This document shows, one piece after another, positions 15,752 through 24,257 of a stretch of 64,000 bases of DNA (within the stretch, counting starts at the first letter, position 1; the number at the start of each line of letters is the position of its first letter). The translations under genes were made by a program, and so were the position numbers. The DNA comes from Actinobacteria bacterium OV320 (GTDB taxonomy: Bacteria; Actinomycetota; Actinomycetes; Streptomycetales; Streptomycetaceae): assembly GCA_001298545.1 (NCBI GenBank), contig LJCX01000030.1, positions 310,001 to 374,000 on the forward strand, in the 5' to 3' direction. Under the pieces are notes generated by a model. The model did no database searches. It was not told where the DNA came from and saw nothing but the letters and a program-made list of their open reading frames with translations.

Positions 15752-16957
15752 TCAGGACCGCTGCCTCATCAGCTCGGCCTCGATGAGGTCCACCGCCCGG
15801 CGGGTGCCGCCCTCGTCCGCCATCTCCTCCTGGATCACCTTGAGCCGACGGGCCGTTTCCGGGTCGTCGACGAGCGCGCGGGCGGCTTCCCGCAGGGTCG
15901 CGGCCGTCGCCTCGGGCGTGGCGAGCTGCCGGGCCACCCCGAGCCCCCGGAGCATGTCCGCGTTGCCGAACTGGTCGACGGCCTGCGGTACGGCGATCAT
16001 CGGCGTGGCCGTGGCCAGCCCCTCCTGGCTGCCGCCCGCTCCGGCGTGCGTGACGAACAGATCGGCCTGCCTCAGGACAGCCAACTGCGGTACCCAGGAA
16101 CGTACTTCGACGTTGTCCGGTACGGTGCCCAGGGCCGCCGGGTCGACGTGCCTGCCGATCTGGAGGACGAGGTGCCAGCCCGGCATCTCACCGAAGGCGC
16201 GCACGCATTCCCGGTAGAAGTCCGGCTGGTCGGTGAAGGTGGAACCCAGCGAGACGAGAACGACCTTCTCCGCCCGCTCGGGGCGCGTCCACTCCCCCTC
16301 GGCGGCGCGGTCGCCCTGGCAGGCGCCGACGAACGTGTACACGCTTTCGTCGACCCGGTCGGCGTGCGGCTGGAGCGCCCTGGGGATCAGCACGAGGGAA
16401 CGGGCCGGGCGGCCGGCGAAGGAATCGGGGTGTTCGGCGATCCCGTTCTCCTCCAGCCAGGCGTGGAACCGTGCGTAGTAAGCCTTTCCGCGCTCTGTTT
16501 CCCTCGGCTCCGCCCACATCGGTTCGGCGATCTCCTCCTCGTAGCCCTCCCAGGCGACCAGGTTGGGCGAGAGGGAGATCGCCGGCACGCCCCAGCGGTG
16601 GGCGAGGACTCGGGCCGGGTAGGCGGTGATGTCGTGCAGCACCAGGTCCGGCTCGTCCCCGTCGTACGCCTCGATCAGCTGGGGCAGGGCCTGGATCGCG
16701 TCCGCCAGGAAGGGCTCGACGTTGTCGAGGAGGGTGCTCCCCCAGGCGGAGGGGTCGTCGTCGGGCGCGGGCAGCGTCGAGTGCCACGGCTTGACCTCGG
16801 CGCCGGTGGCGGCGACCTTCTCGGCGAAGACGGGCGGAATCGCGTACGTCACCCGGTGCCCGCGCGCGACGAGTTCGCGGATCACCTCGAGGCTCGGGTT
16901 CACGTGACCGTGGGCGGCGATGGAGAACATGGCGATATGGGCGGGGCGACTGGTCAT
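15752..16957 (-). CDS. mgt: Macrolide glycosyltransferase (OleD/MgtA-like)
   Basis: A 401-residue GT1/GT-B glycosyltransferase that should transfer glucose from UDP-glucose to the desosamine 2'-hydroxyl of macrolides, inactivating them. By memory it is very close to S. antibioticus OleD and S. lividans MgtA along its length. The catalytic histidine lies in SIAAHGHVNPS near residue 16, and its partner Asp in LVLHDITAYPARV. The donor-binding signature THAGAGGSQEGLATATPMIA is near residue 290. No macrolide biosynthesis genes are in the window, so this is a stand-alone resistance or detoxification gene. A palindromic candidate operator lies just upstream at 16973-16989. Confidence 0.93.
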   Translation of the reverse strand: MTSRPAHIAMFSIAAHGHVNPSLEVIRELVARGHRVTYAIPPVFAEKVAATGAEVKPWHSTLPAPDDDPSAWGSTLLDNVEPFLADAIQALPQLIEAYDGDEPDLVLHDITAYPARVLAHRWGVPAISLSPNLVAWEGYEEEIAEPMWAEPRETERGKAYYARFHAWLEENGIAEHPDSFAGRPARSLVLIPRALQPHADRVDESVYTFVGACQGDRAAEGEWTRPERAEKVVLVSLGSTFTDQPDFYRECVRAFGEMPGWHLVLQIGRHVDPAALGTVPDNVEVRSWVPQLAVLRQADLFVTHAGAGGSQEGLATATPMIAVPQAVDQFGNADMLRGLGVARQLATPEATAATLREAARALVDDPETARRLKVIQEEMADEGGTRRAVDLIEAELMRQRS

Positions 16958-16972
16958 ACCGTCGACCGTAAG

Positions 16973-16989
16973 CGAGACGAAACGTCTCG
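16973..16989. promoter_or_regulatory. Palindromic candidate operator upstream of mgt
   Basis: CGAGACG-AAA-CGTCTCG is a perfect 7-bp inverted repeat with a three-base centre, 16-32 bases upstream of the mgt start. The size and symmetry resemble TetR-family operators. No TetR gene adjoins mgt, so the regulator would be encoded elsewhere. Confidence 0.55.
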
Positions 16990-17021
16990 TGCAACTTCAA
17001 TAGCGCGGTGCAGTCCTCGGG

Positions 17022-17618
17022 TCAGCCCTCGGGGCAGCGCTCGTCGGATCCCTCGACGCTCCGCCCGCGCGCGTTCGTCACCTTCACGGTCACGGCCTCC
17101 GCGCCGATGCCGCTGCCGGTGTCCGTGGTGCGCTGCGCCTCCGCTGCCGTACAGATCAGCTGCGCCGTCGCGAGGTCGCTCAACTCCTCGCTGACATACC
17201 GCAGGTGGATCGACACCACGCCGTTTCGCGCGTTCACCGACACGGCGGCCGACGCAGCGGCCTCGGCGACAGAACCGCCGGACGGACCGGGGGTGGGAGG
17301 CACGCTCGCGAGGGGCGTCGGGGCGGAAGTCGGGGCAGCCGTCAGCGGAGGCAACAGCGTGGTCAGCCGCTTCGCCCGTTCCGTTTCCGTCGGGCCCTCG
17401 AGCAGGTTCATCACCGCCGACTCGGCGTCGACCGCGTCGGCGGGCCTGCGGGGGACGGCGACCAGGGAACCGTTTTCGACGAGGTAGACCCGCAGCATCG
17501 GCACGAGCCCGTGCGCGGGTCCACCCGCCTCCACCACACCGGTCGCCGGAATACCGCAGGAGACCAGCGCCCACAGTGCCGGGACGCACAGCAGCACAAC
17601 TCGGCGTACGCCCCTCAT
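17022..17618 (-). CDS. GerMN-domain lipoprotein linked to a two-component system
   Basis: A 198-residue lipoprotein: signal peptide RRVVLLCVPALWALVSC with the lipobox cysteine near residue 21, then a single GerMN-like domain (ESAVMNLLEGPTETERAKRL, and VNARNGVVSIHLRYVSEELS later). A proline/threonine-rich segment (APTSAPTPLASVPPTPGPSG) interrupts the middle. Related lipoproteins such as LpqB act with sensor kinases. This gene starts inside the kinase stop codon (ATGA), so it is coupled to it. A role as extracytoplasmic modulator of the kinase is inferred from that arrangement. The longer frame from 17711 is rejected because it is the in-frame shadow of the kinase's repetitive tail. Confidence 0.82.
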   Translation of the reverse strand: MRGVRRVVLLCVPALWALVSCGIPATGVVEAGGPAHGLVPMLRVYLVENGSLVAVPRRPADAVDAESAVMNLLEGPTETERAKRLTTLLPPLTAAPTSAPTPLASVPPTPGPSGGSVAEAAASAAVSVNARNGVVSIHLRYVSEELSDLATAQLICTAAEAQRTTDTGSGIGAEAVTVKVTNARGRSVEGSDERCPEG

Positions 17619-19186
17619 GCTCGCTCCTCGCTCGTCGGCTCGTCCCGTGTCAACTCGTCCCGTGTCAACTCGTCCGGCGTCGGGCCGTCCCGCGTCGGCT
17701 CGTCCCGCCACAGCGGGAGGTCCACCGTGAAGACGGCGCCGCCTTCCGGCCGGTTCGCCGCCCGGATCGTGCCGCCGTGCATCCGGACGTTCTCCTCGGT
17801 GATCGCCAGCCCCAGTCCGCTGCCCTCGGTCCGGGACCGGGCGGCGTCCGACTTGTAGAAGCGTTCGAAGACATGAGGCAGCACGTCGTCGGGGATACCG
17901 GGCCCGCTGTCCAGCACCTCGATGACCGCCCGCCGTCCGGTGCCGGACCCCTCGCCCCCGGCGCCGCCCTCATGGAGGCTCAACCGCACCGGACGGGCGC
18001 CGTGCCGCAGGGCGTTGCCGACCAGGTTGGCGACGACGACGTCGAGGCGGCGCGGGTCGACACGTCCGCGCAGGGCGTCCGGCTCCGGCAGCCGGGCCTC
18101 GACCGTGTCGGTCCAGCCCCGGGCGGCGAGGGTGCGCCGGAGGGACTCGGCGAGGTCGATCTCGTCCAGATGGAGCACGGCCGCGCCCGCGTCGAACCGG
18201 GAGATCTCCATCAGGTCGTCCACGAGCCGGGCCAGCTTCACGGTCTCCTCGCTGATCAGCCGGACCGCGGTGGCGGTGTCCGGGTCGAGGCCGGCGGCGT
18301 CCTCGTCGAGGACGTCGGTGACGGCCGACATGGCCGCCAGCGGAGTGCGCAGCTCGTGCGAGACGTCCGCGGCGAAACGCCGGGCCCGGGCCTCCATGCC
18401 GCGCAGTTCGGCGACCGACTCCTCCAGGGCGGCGGCCGTCTCGTTGAACGTGTGCGACAGCTCCGCGAGTTCGTCGGAGCCGTCGACGGCGAGGCGGGTG
18501 TCCAGCCGGCCCTCGGCGATGCTGCGGGTGGCGTCGCGCAGTGCGCGCACCGGCCGCAGCACCCCCCGGGCGGCGAGCAGCGCGAGCAGGACGGCGAGCG
18601 CCAGGGCGGGGACGGCGGCCCGCTCCACGGCGGTCACCAGGGCGTCCACGTAGGCCTGTTCGGTGGTCTGCGGCACCGTCAGGAACACCTGGAGGCCGGA
18701 CAGGGGCCACCTGCTCGACACGGTGGAGGTGAAGGCGACCGACATGCCGACGACGAGGGCGGTGTGGTCCGCGCGGTTCACCCGCTGGAAGACGGTGGCC
18801 GACCGGGAGTCGACCGCCTCGCGCAGGGCGGGCGTCAGCTCCTCGAACGGATCGTCGGGGACGGACGTGGCCTCCTGCCCGCGGTAGACGACGAGCACGC
18901 GCCAGGCGCCCGTCGGCTCGGCGCCGGCCACCTCGGCGGCGAACCGGCGCAGTTCGTCCCGGCCTGCGGGCAGGACGAGCTCGGGGGCGAGCCGGGTGAC
19001 CTGGGTGCGCAGCAGCTCGATCACGGTGTCCTGGCTCTGCTGGAGCACTCCGGTGCGCGCCTCCCGGAAGGTGAGCGCGCCGGTGGTGGTGACGGTGACA
19101 GCGGCGACCAGCGCGAACGCCACCACCAGCCGCACGCGCAGACCACGCAGCCGGTGCGTTGCGACCCGGTTCCCCAGGGGCCTCAC
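17615..19186 (-). CDS. Sensor histidine kinase
   Basis: A 523-residue membrane kinase. Helix one is at residues 18-40 and helix two at about 190-212, enclosing an extracytoplasmic sensor of about 150 residues. A HAMP linker (RPVRALRDATRSIAEGRL) follows, then the dimerisation helix with phospho-accepting His277 (AADVSHELRTPLAAM). The ATPase domain has NLVGNALRHG, DSGPGIPD and GSGLGLAI. The C-terminus carries a repeat (DELTRDELTRDE) encoded by 15-bp direct repeats, probably expanded DNA with no function. GTG at 19186 overlaps the regulator stop (GTGA). Pairing with the adjacent OmpR-type regulator is clear. Confidence 0.94.
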   Translation of the reverse strand: MRPLGNRVATHRLRGLRVRLVVAFALVAAVTVTTTGALTFREARTGVLQQSQDTVIELLRTQVTRLAPELVLPAGRDELRRFAAEVAGAEPTGAWRVLVVYRGQEATSVPDDPFEELTPALREAVDSRSATVFQRVNRADHTALVVGMSVAFTSTVSSRWPLSGLQVFLTVPQTTEQAYVDALVTAVERAAVPALALAVLLALLAARGVLRPVRALRDATRSIAEGRLDTRLAVDGSDELAELSHTFNETAAALEESVAELRGMEARARRFAADVSHELRTPLAAMSAVTDVLDEDAAGLDPDTATAVRLISEETVKLARLVDDLMEISRFDAGAAVLHLDEIDLAESLRRTLAARGWTDTVEARLPEPDALRGRVDPRRLDVVVANLVGNALRHGARPVRLSLHEGGAGGEGSGTGRRAVIEVLDSGPGIPDDVLPHVFERFYKSDAARSRTEGSGLGLAITEENVRMHGGTIRAANRPEGGAVFTVDLPLWRDEPTRDGPTPDELTRDELTRDEPTSEERA

Positions 19187-19875
19187 CGGGCGGCGAACCG
19201 GTAGCCGAAGCCGCGCACGGTGTGGATGTGGCGGGGCTCGCGCGGGGGTTCGCCCAGCTTGGCGCGCAGTCGCTTGACGCAGGCGTCCACCAGGCGCGCG
19301 TCGCCGTGGTAGCTGTGCTGCCAGACCGCCTCGAGGAGTTGCTGGCGGCTGAACACCTGGCCGGGCGAGGCCGACAGGGTCAGCAGCAGTCGCAGTTCGG
19401 AGGGGGCGAGGGCGACCGGCTCCCCCTGCCAGGTGACCGAGAGTCCGGCCCGGTCGACGGCCAGGTCGCCGTAGGTGTCGATCTTCGGTATGCCGCCGTC
19501 TGCGGGCGCGCCGGCCGCCCGTCGCAGGACGGCGCGGATCCGGGCCTGGAGCACCCGGGCCGGCACGGGCTTGACCACGTAGTCGTCGGCGCCGGCTTCC
19601 AGACCGACAACGATGTCCTCGTCGTCGCCCCGCGCGGTCGCCATGATGACCGGCAGTGTCGGGTCCAGTTCACGCATCCTGCGGCAGACGTCCAGGCCGG
19701 TCATGCCGGGCAGCATCAGGTCCAGCACCACGACGTCGGGCCGGAAGGACCGCAGCCGGTTCAGGCCCTCCTCCCCGGTCTCGGCGGCGGCGACCTCGTG
19801 GCCCTGACGGCGCAGCGCGAGGGCGACGCCGTCCCGCACGGCGCGGTCGTCCTCGATCAGCAGAACTCGTGGCAT
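19183..19875 (-). CDS. OmpR/PhoB-family response regulator (AfsQ1-like)
   Basis: A 230-residue regulator. The receiver domain has the acidic pair in LLIEDDRAVR, the phospho-acceptor Asp52 in VVVLDLMLPG and the Lys in YVVKPVPARVL. The winged-helix domain covers roughly residues 130-228, ending IHTVRGFGYRF. Sequence style is closest, from memory, to AfsQ1, but the neighbouring sigma factor expected for the afsQ locus is absent, so this is a separate system. It is the first gene of a regulator-kinase-lipoprotein unit with four-base overlaps throughout, and is divergent from the DUF3152 gene, a likely regulatory target. Confidence 0.94.
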   Translation of the reverse strand: MPRVLLIEDDRAVRDGVALALRRQGHEVAAAETGEEGLNRLRSFRPDVVVLDLMLPGMTGLDVCRRMRELDPTLPVIMATARGDDEDIVVGLEAGADDYVVKPVPARVLQARIRAVLRRAAGAPADGGIPKIDTYGDLAVDRAGLSVTWQGEPVALAPSELRLLLTLSASPGQVFSRQQLLEAVWQHSYHGDARLVDACVKRLRAKLGEPPREPRHIHTVRGFGYRFAAR

Positions 19876-20015
19876 GCGCTCAGTATCCGTACGCCGTCGG
19901 CCCGTTCGGAGAACTGTTACCGGATGATCACATGAAACGGATCTGATCGAGTCGTTACTCTTTTGTTATCGTTCGGGCCTGATCCGATCACATGGCGATC
20001 ACAATCTGAACAACC
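19876..20015. promoter_or_regulatory. Divergent promoter region between the response regulator and the DUF3152 gene
   Basis: This 140-base gap is AT-rich relative to its surroundings. The 9-mer GATCACATG occurs twice, at about 19925 and 19987, and GTTA-type sequences lie between them (GTTACTCTTTTGTTATCG). Direct repeats of this kind are typical of OmpR-family binding sites, so it may hold autoregulatory sites. No -10/-35 pair is assigned with confidence. Confidence 0.45.
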
Positions 20016-20984
20016 ATGACCGCGCACAAAGCAACTCCTTCCTCCGCCCGTCGCCGTCGGAGCGGCCCCGCGCATGCCTCCGGCCGGCGTGTGCGGACGG
20101 GTTCGGTGTGGGGTGGGACGGCCGCGCTGGCCGTACTGGGCGCCGCCGGTTTCGCGGGAGTGGGCTGGACGTCCACCGACGCGGGCGGGGCCTCGGCCGA
20201 GGGCCGCGCCACCGCGTCCGCCGAGCCGGGCGGATCCGGGGAGTCCGGTTCCGCGCCCACCGGGCCGACGGCCGGCTCCGGGGCCGCAGCAGGCGCCTCG
20301 GGCAGCCCGTCGGCCGGTCCGTCCACCGGGCCGTCCGGAGTTGCGTCCGGCGGTGCTTCCGGTGGTGCTTCGGCCGGAGCATCCGGCGGCGCGACCGCCG
20401 GACCGTCCGCGTCGGACATCCCGGCCTCGGGCCCGGGCACCTTCACCACCGCCTCCGGATCGAGCGCCAAGGTGGGCAAGGGCACGGCCCTGCGCTACCG
20501 GGTCGACGTCGAGGACGGCCTCTCGCTGTCCGCAGCGGTCGTGGCCCGGCAGGTGGAGATCATCCTGGCCGACCGGCGCGGCTGGACGGCGGACGGTCGC
20601 TCGGCGTTCCAGCGGGTCTCCGGCGGGGCCACCGACTTCGTCGTACGGGTCGCGACAGCGGGCACCGTGGACAAGATCTGCGGGGAGTACGGACTGGACA
20701 CCGGCGGCGAGGTCAACTGCAGCGTGGCCGACAACGTCATGGTCAACCTCAAGCGCTGGCTGCTGGCCACCCCCGTCTACGCCAAGGACGTCACCGCCTA
20801 TCGCGCGCTGATCGTCAACCACGAGGTGGGCCACTTCCTCGGCCACGGACACGTCGGCTGTCCCGGCCCGGGCAGGCCGGCCCCGGCGATGATGCAGCAG
20901 ATCAAGGGCATGGACGGCTGCGTCCCCAACGTCTGGCCGTACGACGACCAGGGACAGCCGGTCACCGGTCCCGCCGTTCCCTGA
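20016..20984 (+). CDS. DUF3152 protein with a metzincin-type zinc motif
   Basis: A 322-residue protein with a basic cytoplasmic start and one membrane helix (about residues 31-50). A long Gly/Ala/Ser/Pro linker spans about residues 55-140, and a globular DUF3152 domain about 145-322. The domain contains H269-E270-x-x-H273-x-x-G276-x-x-H279 (NHEVGHFLGHGH), the extended HExxHxxGxxH zinc signature, and a methionine pair at 292-293 in the position of a Met-turn. Four cysteines could form disulfides. A surface-anchored metalloprotease is the natural reading, but no proteolytic activity is known to me for DUF3152. It is transcribed divergently from the two-component genes. Confidence 0.82.
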   Translation: MTAHKATPSSARRRRSGPAHASGRRVRTGSVWGGTAALAVLGAAGFAGVGWTSTDAGGASAEGRATASAEPGGSGESGSAPTGPTAGSGAAAGASGSPSAGPSTGPSGVASGGASGGASAGASGGATAGPSASDIPASGPGTFTTASGSSAKVGKGTALRYRVDVEDGLSLSAAVVARQVEIILADRRGWTADGRSAFQRVSGGATDFVVRVATAGTVDKICGEYGLDTGGEVNCSVADNVMVNLKRWLLATPVYAKDVTAYRALIVNHEVGHFLGHGHVGCPGPGRPAPAMMQQIKGMDGCVPNVWPYDDQGQPVTGPAVP

Positions 20985-21033
20985 ACCGGCCGTTCACCGC
21001 CGGGAGCGCACCTTCACCGCGCAGAGCCCGCCG

Positions 21034-22308
21034 TCACCGCTGGTAGCGCGCCAGCACCAGGTTGCCGTCCTCCTCGAGCCGCTCGCGCAGCTCACCGAGA
21101 CCGATCGCCCCGCTGTAGTACTCCTGGAACGCGGGGGTGGCGACCTTGTCCTTCCACTCGGCATAGCCCCGGACGGACTGGGCGGGTGCCGGGCGCAGGT
21201 GCTCGGCGAGGGCGGTGCCGGTCGCCCAGTCGTCCTTCGCCGTGTGCAGGGCGGGGTCGGCGAGGGCCTGCGTGCCGGTCGGCAGCATCCAGTCGCCCAG
21301 CGCGAGCCGCACCATGTTCTGCGGCCGGAGCAGGAAGTCGATGAACGCCGCCGCCTCCTTCTTGTGCGGGCTGTCCTCGGCGACGGACAGCGTCTGCGGG
21401 CTGACCCCCTGGGCGAGTCCGTCGGCGCCCGCCGGGGCGGGCAGCACCTGCCAGTCGAACCCCTCGGGCGCCTGCTGCACGATCTGCTGACGGTAGGAGA
21501 AGCCGAGCGGGACCATCGCGTACCGGCCGCCGAAGAACCCCGGCAGGGTGTCCGAGCCGCCGCTGCCCAGCGTGGTGGGCGAGGCACTGCGGTCGGTGCC
21601 CACCTGGTCGTGGACGGTGCGCGGTACGACCTCGTCGCCGGCCTCGAAGCGGACGGTGACCTTTCCGTCCGCTCCCCGGTGGAAGAGCTGTCCGCCCGCC
21701 GACAGGGAGAGGTTGAGGGTGGCGGAGACGGGCTCCTTCAGCGGCCAGGCCACACCGTACTTGCCGTCGCCGCTGAGCTGCTCCGTGATCCGCCGGAACT
21801 CCGCCCAGCTCCAGGGGTGTTCGGGGGTCGGGACGCGTACCCCCGAGCGCTTCAGCCAGGTCGCGTTCGCGACGAGGACGCGCGGCTCCTGGAGGAACGG
21901 CACGCCGTAGACGCCGTCGCCGAAGGTCGTCGTCTCCCAACTGCGCTGCGGGATGTCCGACGTGAGGCGGGCGGGCAGCAGTCCGGTCAGGTCGGCGAGG
22001 TAGCCCCCGTAGGCGAAGTCGGCGAGGTCGTCGGAGGCGTCGTGGATGATGTCGGGGGCCTCGTCGCCCTCGAAGGAGGTGAGCAGCTGGTCGTGGACGC
22101 TCGACCAACTCCCCTGCACGTACTCGACCTTGACGTCGGAGTGGGTGGCGTTCCACTCCTCGACCAGGTCCTTGTTGGCCTGGACGGACTCCTCCTGCCA
22201 GGCCAGGGACTGGAAGCGGAGGGTGACGGGGCCGTCGTCGTCCCCTCCGTCGGCGGTGCAGCCCGCGAGGAGCAGCAGGGCGGCCACGATCAGCGCTCCG
22301 GTCCGCAT
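21034..22308 (-). CDS. Sugar ABC transporter substrate-binding lipoprotein (family 1)
   Basis: A 424-residue extracellular solute-binding protein. The signal peptide ends in the lipobox LLLLAGC at about residue 16. The mature protein has the family 1 signature region (DAPDIIHD-like EAPDIIHDASDDLADFAYGG) and later GFFGGRYAMVPLGFS. It would deliver an oligosaccharide or related solute to the two permeases encoded upstream. No ATPase gene is present here, so it probably shares a general MsiK-type ATPase, as is common in Streptomyces. The start codon overlaps the permease stop (TGATG). Ligand is unknown. Confidence 0.92.
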   Translation of the reverse strand: MRTGALIVAALLLLAGCTADGGDDDGPVTLRFQSLAWQEESVQANKDLVEEWNATHSDVKVEYVQGSWSSVHDQLLTSFEGDEAPDIIHDASDDLADFAYGGYLADLTGLLPARLTSDIPQRSWETTTFGDGVYGVPFLQEPRVLVANATWLKRSGVRVPTPEHPWSWAEFRRITEQLSGDGKYGVAWPLKEPVSATLNLSLSAGGQLFHRGADGKVTVRFEAGDEVVPRTVHDQVGTDRSASPTTLGSGGSDTLPGFFGGRYAMVPLGFSYRQQIVQQAPEGFDWQVLPAPAGADGLAQGVSPQTLSVAEDSPHKKEAAAFIDFLLRPQNMVRLALGDWMLPTGTQALADPALHTAKDDWATGTALAEHLRPAPAQSVRGYAEWKDKVATPAFQEYYSGAIGLGELRERLEEDGNLVLARYQR

Positions 22309-23150
22309 CAGCTCTTCACCGCCCCGGCGAGCATGCCGCCCGTGATCCGGCGCTGGACGATCGCGAAGACGACCAGCGAGGGGAGGGTGGCGAGGAAGGC
22401 GGCGGCGGCCAGCGGGCCCAGGTCGGCGACGCCCTCCGTGCCGATGAAGTGGGTCAGGACGACCGGCAGGGTCTGTTTCTCCGGGGTCTTCAGCAGCACC
22501 AGCGCGAAGAAGAACTCGTTCCACGCCGTGACGAACGCGAACAGCCCCGTCGCCACGATCCCGGGAGCGAGCAGCGGCGCCGTCACCGAGACCAGCGTCC
22601 GCAGCCGACCGGCGCCGTCGATCGCGGCCGCCTCCTCCAACTCGACGGGGACGGCCCGGACGTAGCCGACGAGCATCCACAGCGCGAAGGGCAGCGCCCA
22701 CACCACGTACACCATCACCAGCCCCGGCACGGAGTCGATCAGCCGCAGGTTCTTCAGCACCAGGAACAGCGGGATGATCACCAGTACGAACGGGAAGGCC
22801 TGGCTGACCACCACCCACCCGGACGCGGCCCGCGCGAGCCGGGTGCGCCGGCGGGCCATGACGTACGCCATCGGGGTGGCGAGGGCCACGGCGATCACGG
22901 CGGCGCCCACCGCGGCGATCAGGGAGTTGAACGCGGCGTGCAGCAGGGGCTGTTCGTCGAAGGCCTGGCGGAAGTTGGCGAGGGTCGGGTGCTCCGGGAT
23001 CCAGGTGGGGTGCAGGCTGCCCAGTTCGCGCGCGGGCTTGAAGGCGACGGAGAGCAGCCAGAGGAAGGGGAAGGCGAGGAAGACGAGGTAGCCGAGCAGG
23101 GCTGTGTACTGGGCGGCCCGGCCGGCCCGGGCCGCGGGACGGGTCCTCAC
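22308..23150 (-). CDS. Sugar ABC transporter permease (MalG-like)
   Basis: A 280-residue inner-membrane subunit with six hydrophobic segments. The first is YLVFLAFPFLWLLSVAFK, and the EAA coupling loop reads EEAAAIDGAGRLRTLVSVTA near residue 170, typical of MalG-type carbohydrate permeases. GTG at 23150 overlaps the preceding permease stop (GTGA). With the other permease it forms the membrane pore of a CUT1-type importer. Confidence 0.94.
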   Translation of the reverse strand: MRTRPAARAGRAAQYTALLGYLVFLAFPFLWLLSVAFKPARELGSLHPTWIPEHPTLANFRQAFDEQPLLHAAFNSLIAAVGAAVIAVALATPMAYVMARRRTRLARAASGWVVVSQAFPFVLVIIPLFLVLKNLRLIDSVPGLVMVYVVWALPFALWMLVGYVRAVPVELEEAAAIDGAGRLRTLVSVTAPLLAPGIVATGLFAFVTAWNEFFFALVLLKTPEKQTLPVVLTHFIGTEGVADLGPLAAAAFLATLPSLVVFAIVQRRITGGMLAGAVKS

Positions 23151-24082
23151 GCGTCGTCACCTCCTCTGATCCGGCCCACCAGGAACAGGGCCAGGAACAC
23201 CGAGATCACCGCGACCATCACACAGCCCATCGCCGCCGCGTAACCGAACTGGCCGTAGCGGAAGGCCTCTTCGTAGGCGAAGAGCATGGGCAGCCGGGTG
23301 CGGCCGCCGGGTCCGCCGTTGGTCAGCACATAGACCAGGGCGAAGGAGTTGAGGTTCCAGATGAAGTTGAGGGCCGTGATGGCGAGGGCGATGGGCCGCA
23401 GCGCGGGCCAGGTGACGGTCCGGAAGCGGCGCCAGGAGCCCGCGCCGTCCACCGCGGCCGCCTCGTGCAGTTCTCTCGGGGTGTTCTGGAGGCCGGCGAG
23501 CAGGGCGACCGTCGTCTGCGGCATACCGGCCCACACACCCACGACGATCACCGCGGGCAGGGCGGTCGCCAGCCCGCTGAGCCAGTCCCGCCCGTCACCC
23601 AGACCCAGGTCGCGCAGGGTCTCGTTGAGGATGCCGGCGTCCGGGTTGTAGACGAGCCGCCACATGACGCCGACCACGACCTCGGGCATCGCCCAAGGGA
23701 CGATCGCGAGGGCGCGGGCCAGCCATCGCAGCCGCAGGTCCTCGTTGAGGAGCAGGGCGAGGCCGAGGGCGAGCAGGAACTGCGGGACGGTCACCCCGAC
23801 CGCCCAGAGCAGGCCGATCCGGAACGACTCCCAGAACAGCGTGTCGTGCAGCAGGTCGGAGAAGTTGAGGACGCCGATCCACCGGGTGGGCGCGGTGCGG
23901 CCCGACTGGGCGTCGGTGAACGCCAGCAGGATCCCGTACAGCAGCGGGCCGACGCTCAGGGCCAGCACGGGGATCAGGGCGGGCAGGACGAGGAACCACG
24001 CGCCGTGGCCCGTAGTGCCGCGCGGCGGGCCGGTGCCGGACGTGCGTCGCACGGTCCGTCTCTTCTCGGTCGCCAACGACAC
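23147..24082 (-). CDS. Sugar ABC transporter permease (MalF-like)
   Basis: A 311-residue permease with about six membrane segments, starting with WFLVLPALIPVLALSVGPLL. The coupling loop HEAAAVDGAGSWRRFRTVTW lies near residue 210. It is the first gene of the three-gene importer operon. GTG at 24082 has a GGAAGGGGG ribosome-binding sequence upstream. The upstream region contains a likely promoter and a 12-bp palindrome. Confidence 0.94.
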   Translation of the reverse strand: MSLATEKRRTVRRTSGTGPPRGTTGHGAWFLVLPALIPVLALSVGPLLYGILLAFTDAQSGRTAPTRWIGVLNFSDLLHDTLFWESFRIGLLWAVGVTVPQFLLALGLALLLNEDLRLRWLARALAIVPWAMPEVVVGVMWRLVYNPDAGILNETLRDLGLGDGRDWLSGLATALPAVIVVGVWAGMPQTTVALLAGLQNTPRELHEAAAVDGAGSWRRFRTVTWPALRPIALAITALNFIWNLNSFALVYVLTNGGPGGRTRLPMLFAYEEAFRYGQFGYAAAMGCVMVAVISVFLALFLVGRIRGGDDA

Positions 24083-24121
24083 CGGATCGGCCCCCTTCCC
24101 GCGGCTGTGACGGGCCCCGCC

Positions 24122-24166
24122 ATGGTCGTGAAGGTGCTGTACCCCGTCAAGAGACCGTGCGCACGG
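24122..24166 (-). promoter_or_regulatory. Promoter and palindrome of the sugar importer operon
   Basis: On the minus strand a TTGACG (24145-24150) is followed after 17 bases by GACCAT, a plausible housekeeping promoter. Just upstream of the -35, CCGTGCGCACGG (24155-24166) is a perfect 12-bp palindrome that could be a regulator site. No LacI-type gene is adjacent. Confidence 0.45.
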
Positions 24167-24257
24167 CCCGATCTGTGCGAATGCGACACTGGCCGTCGGA
24201 TGGCCGGATCACGACGCGTCCGGCAGGGACGGGCGGCGCACCACACGGAGGCGGACG

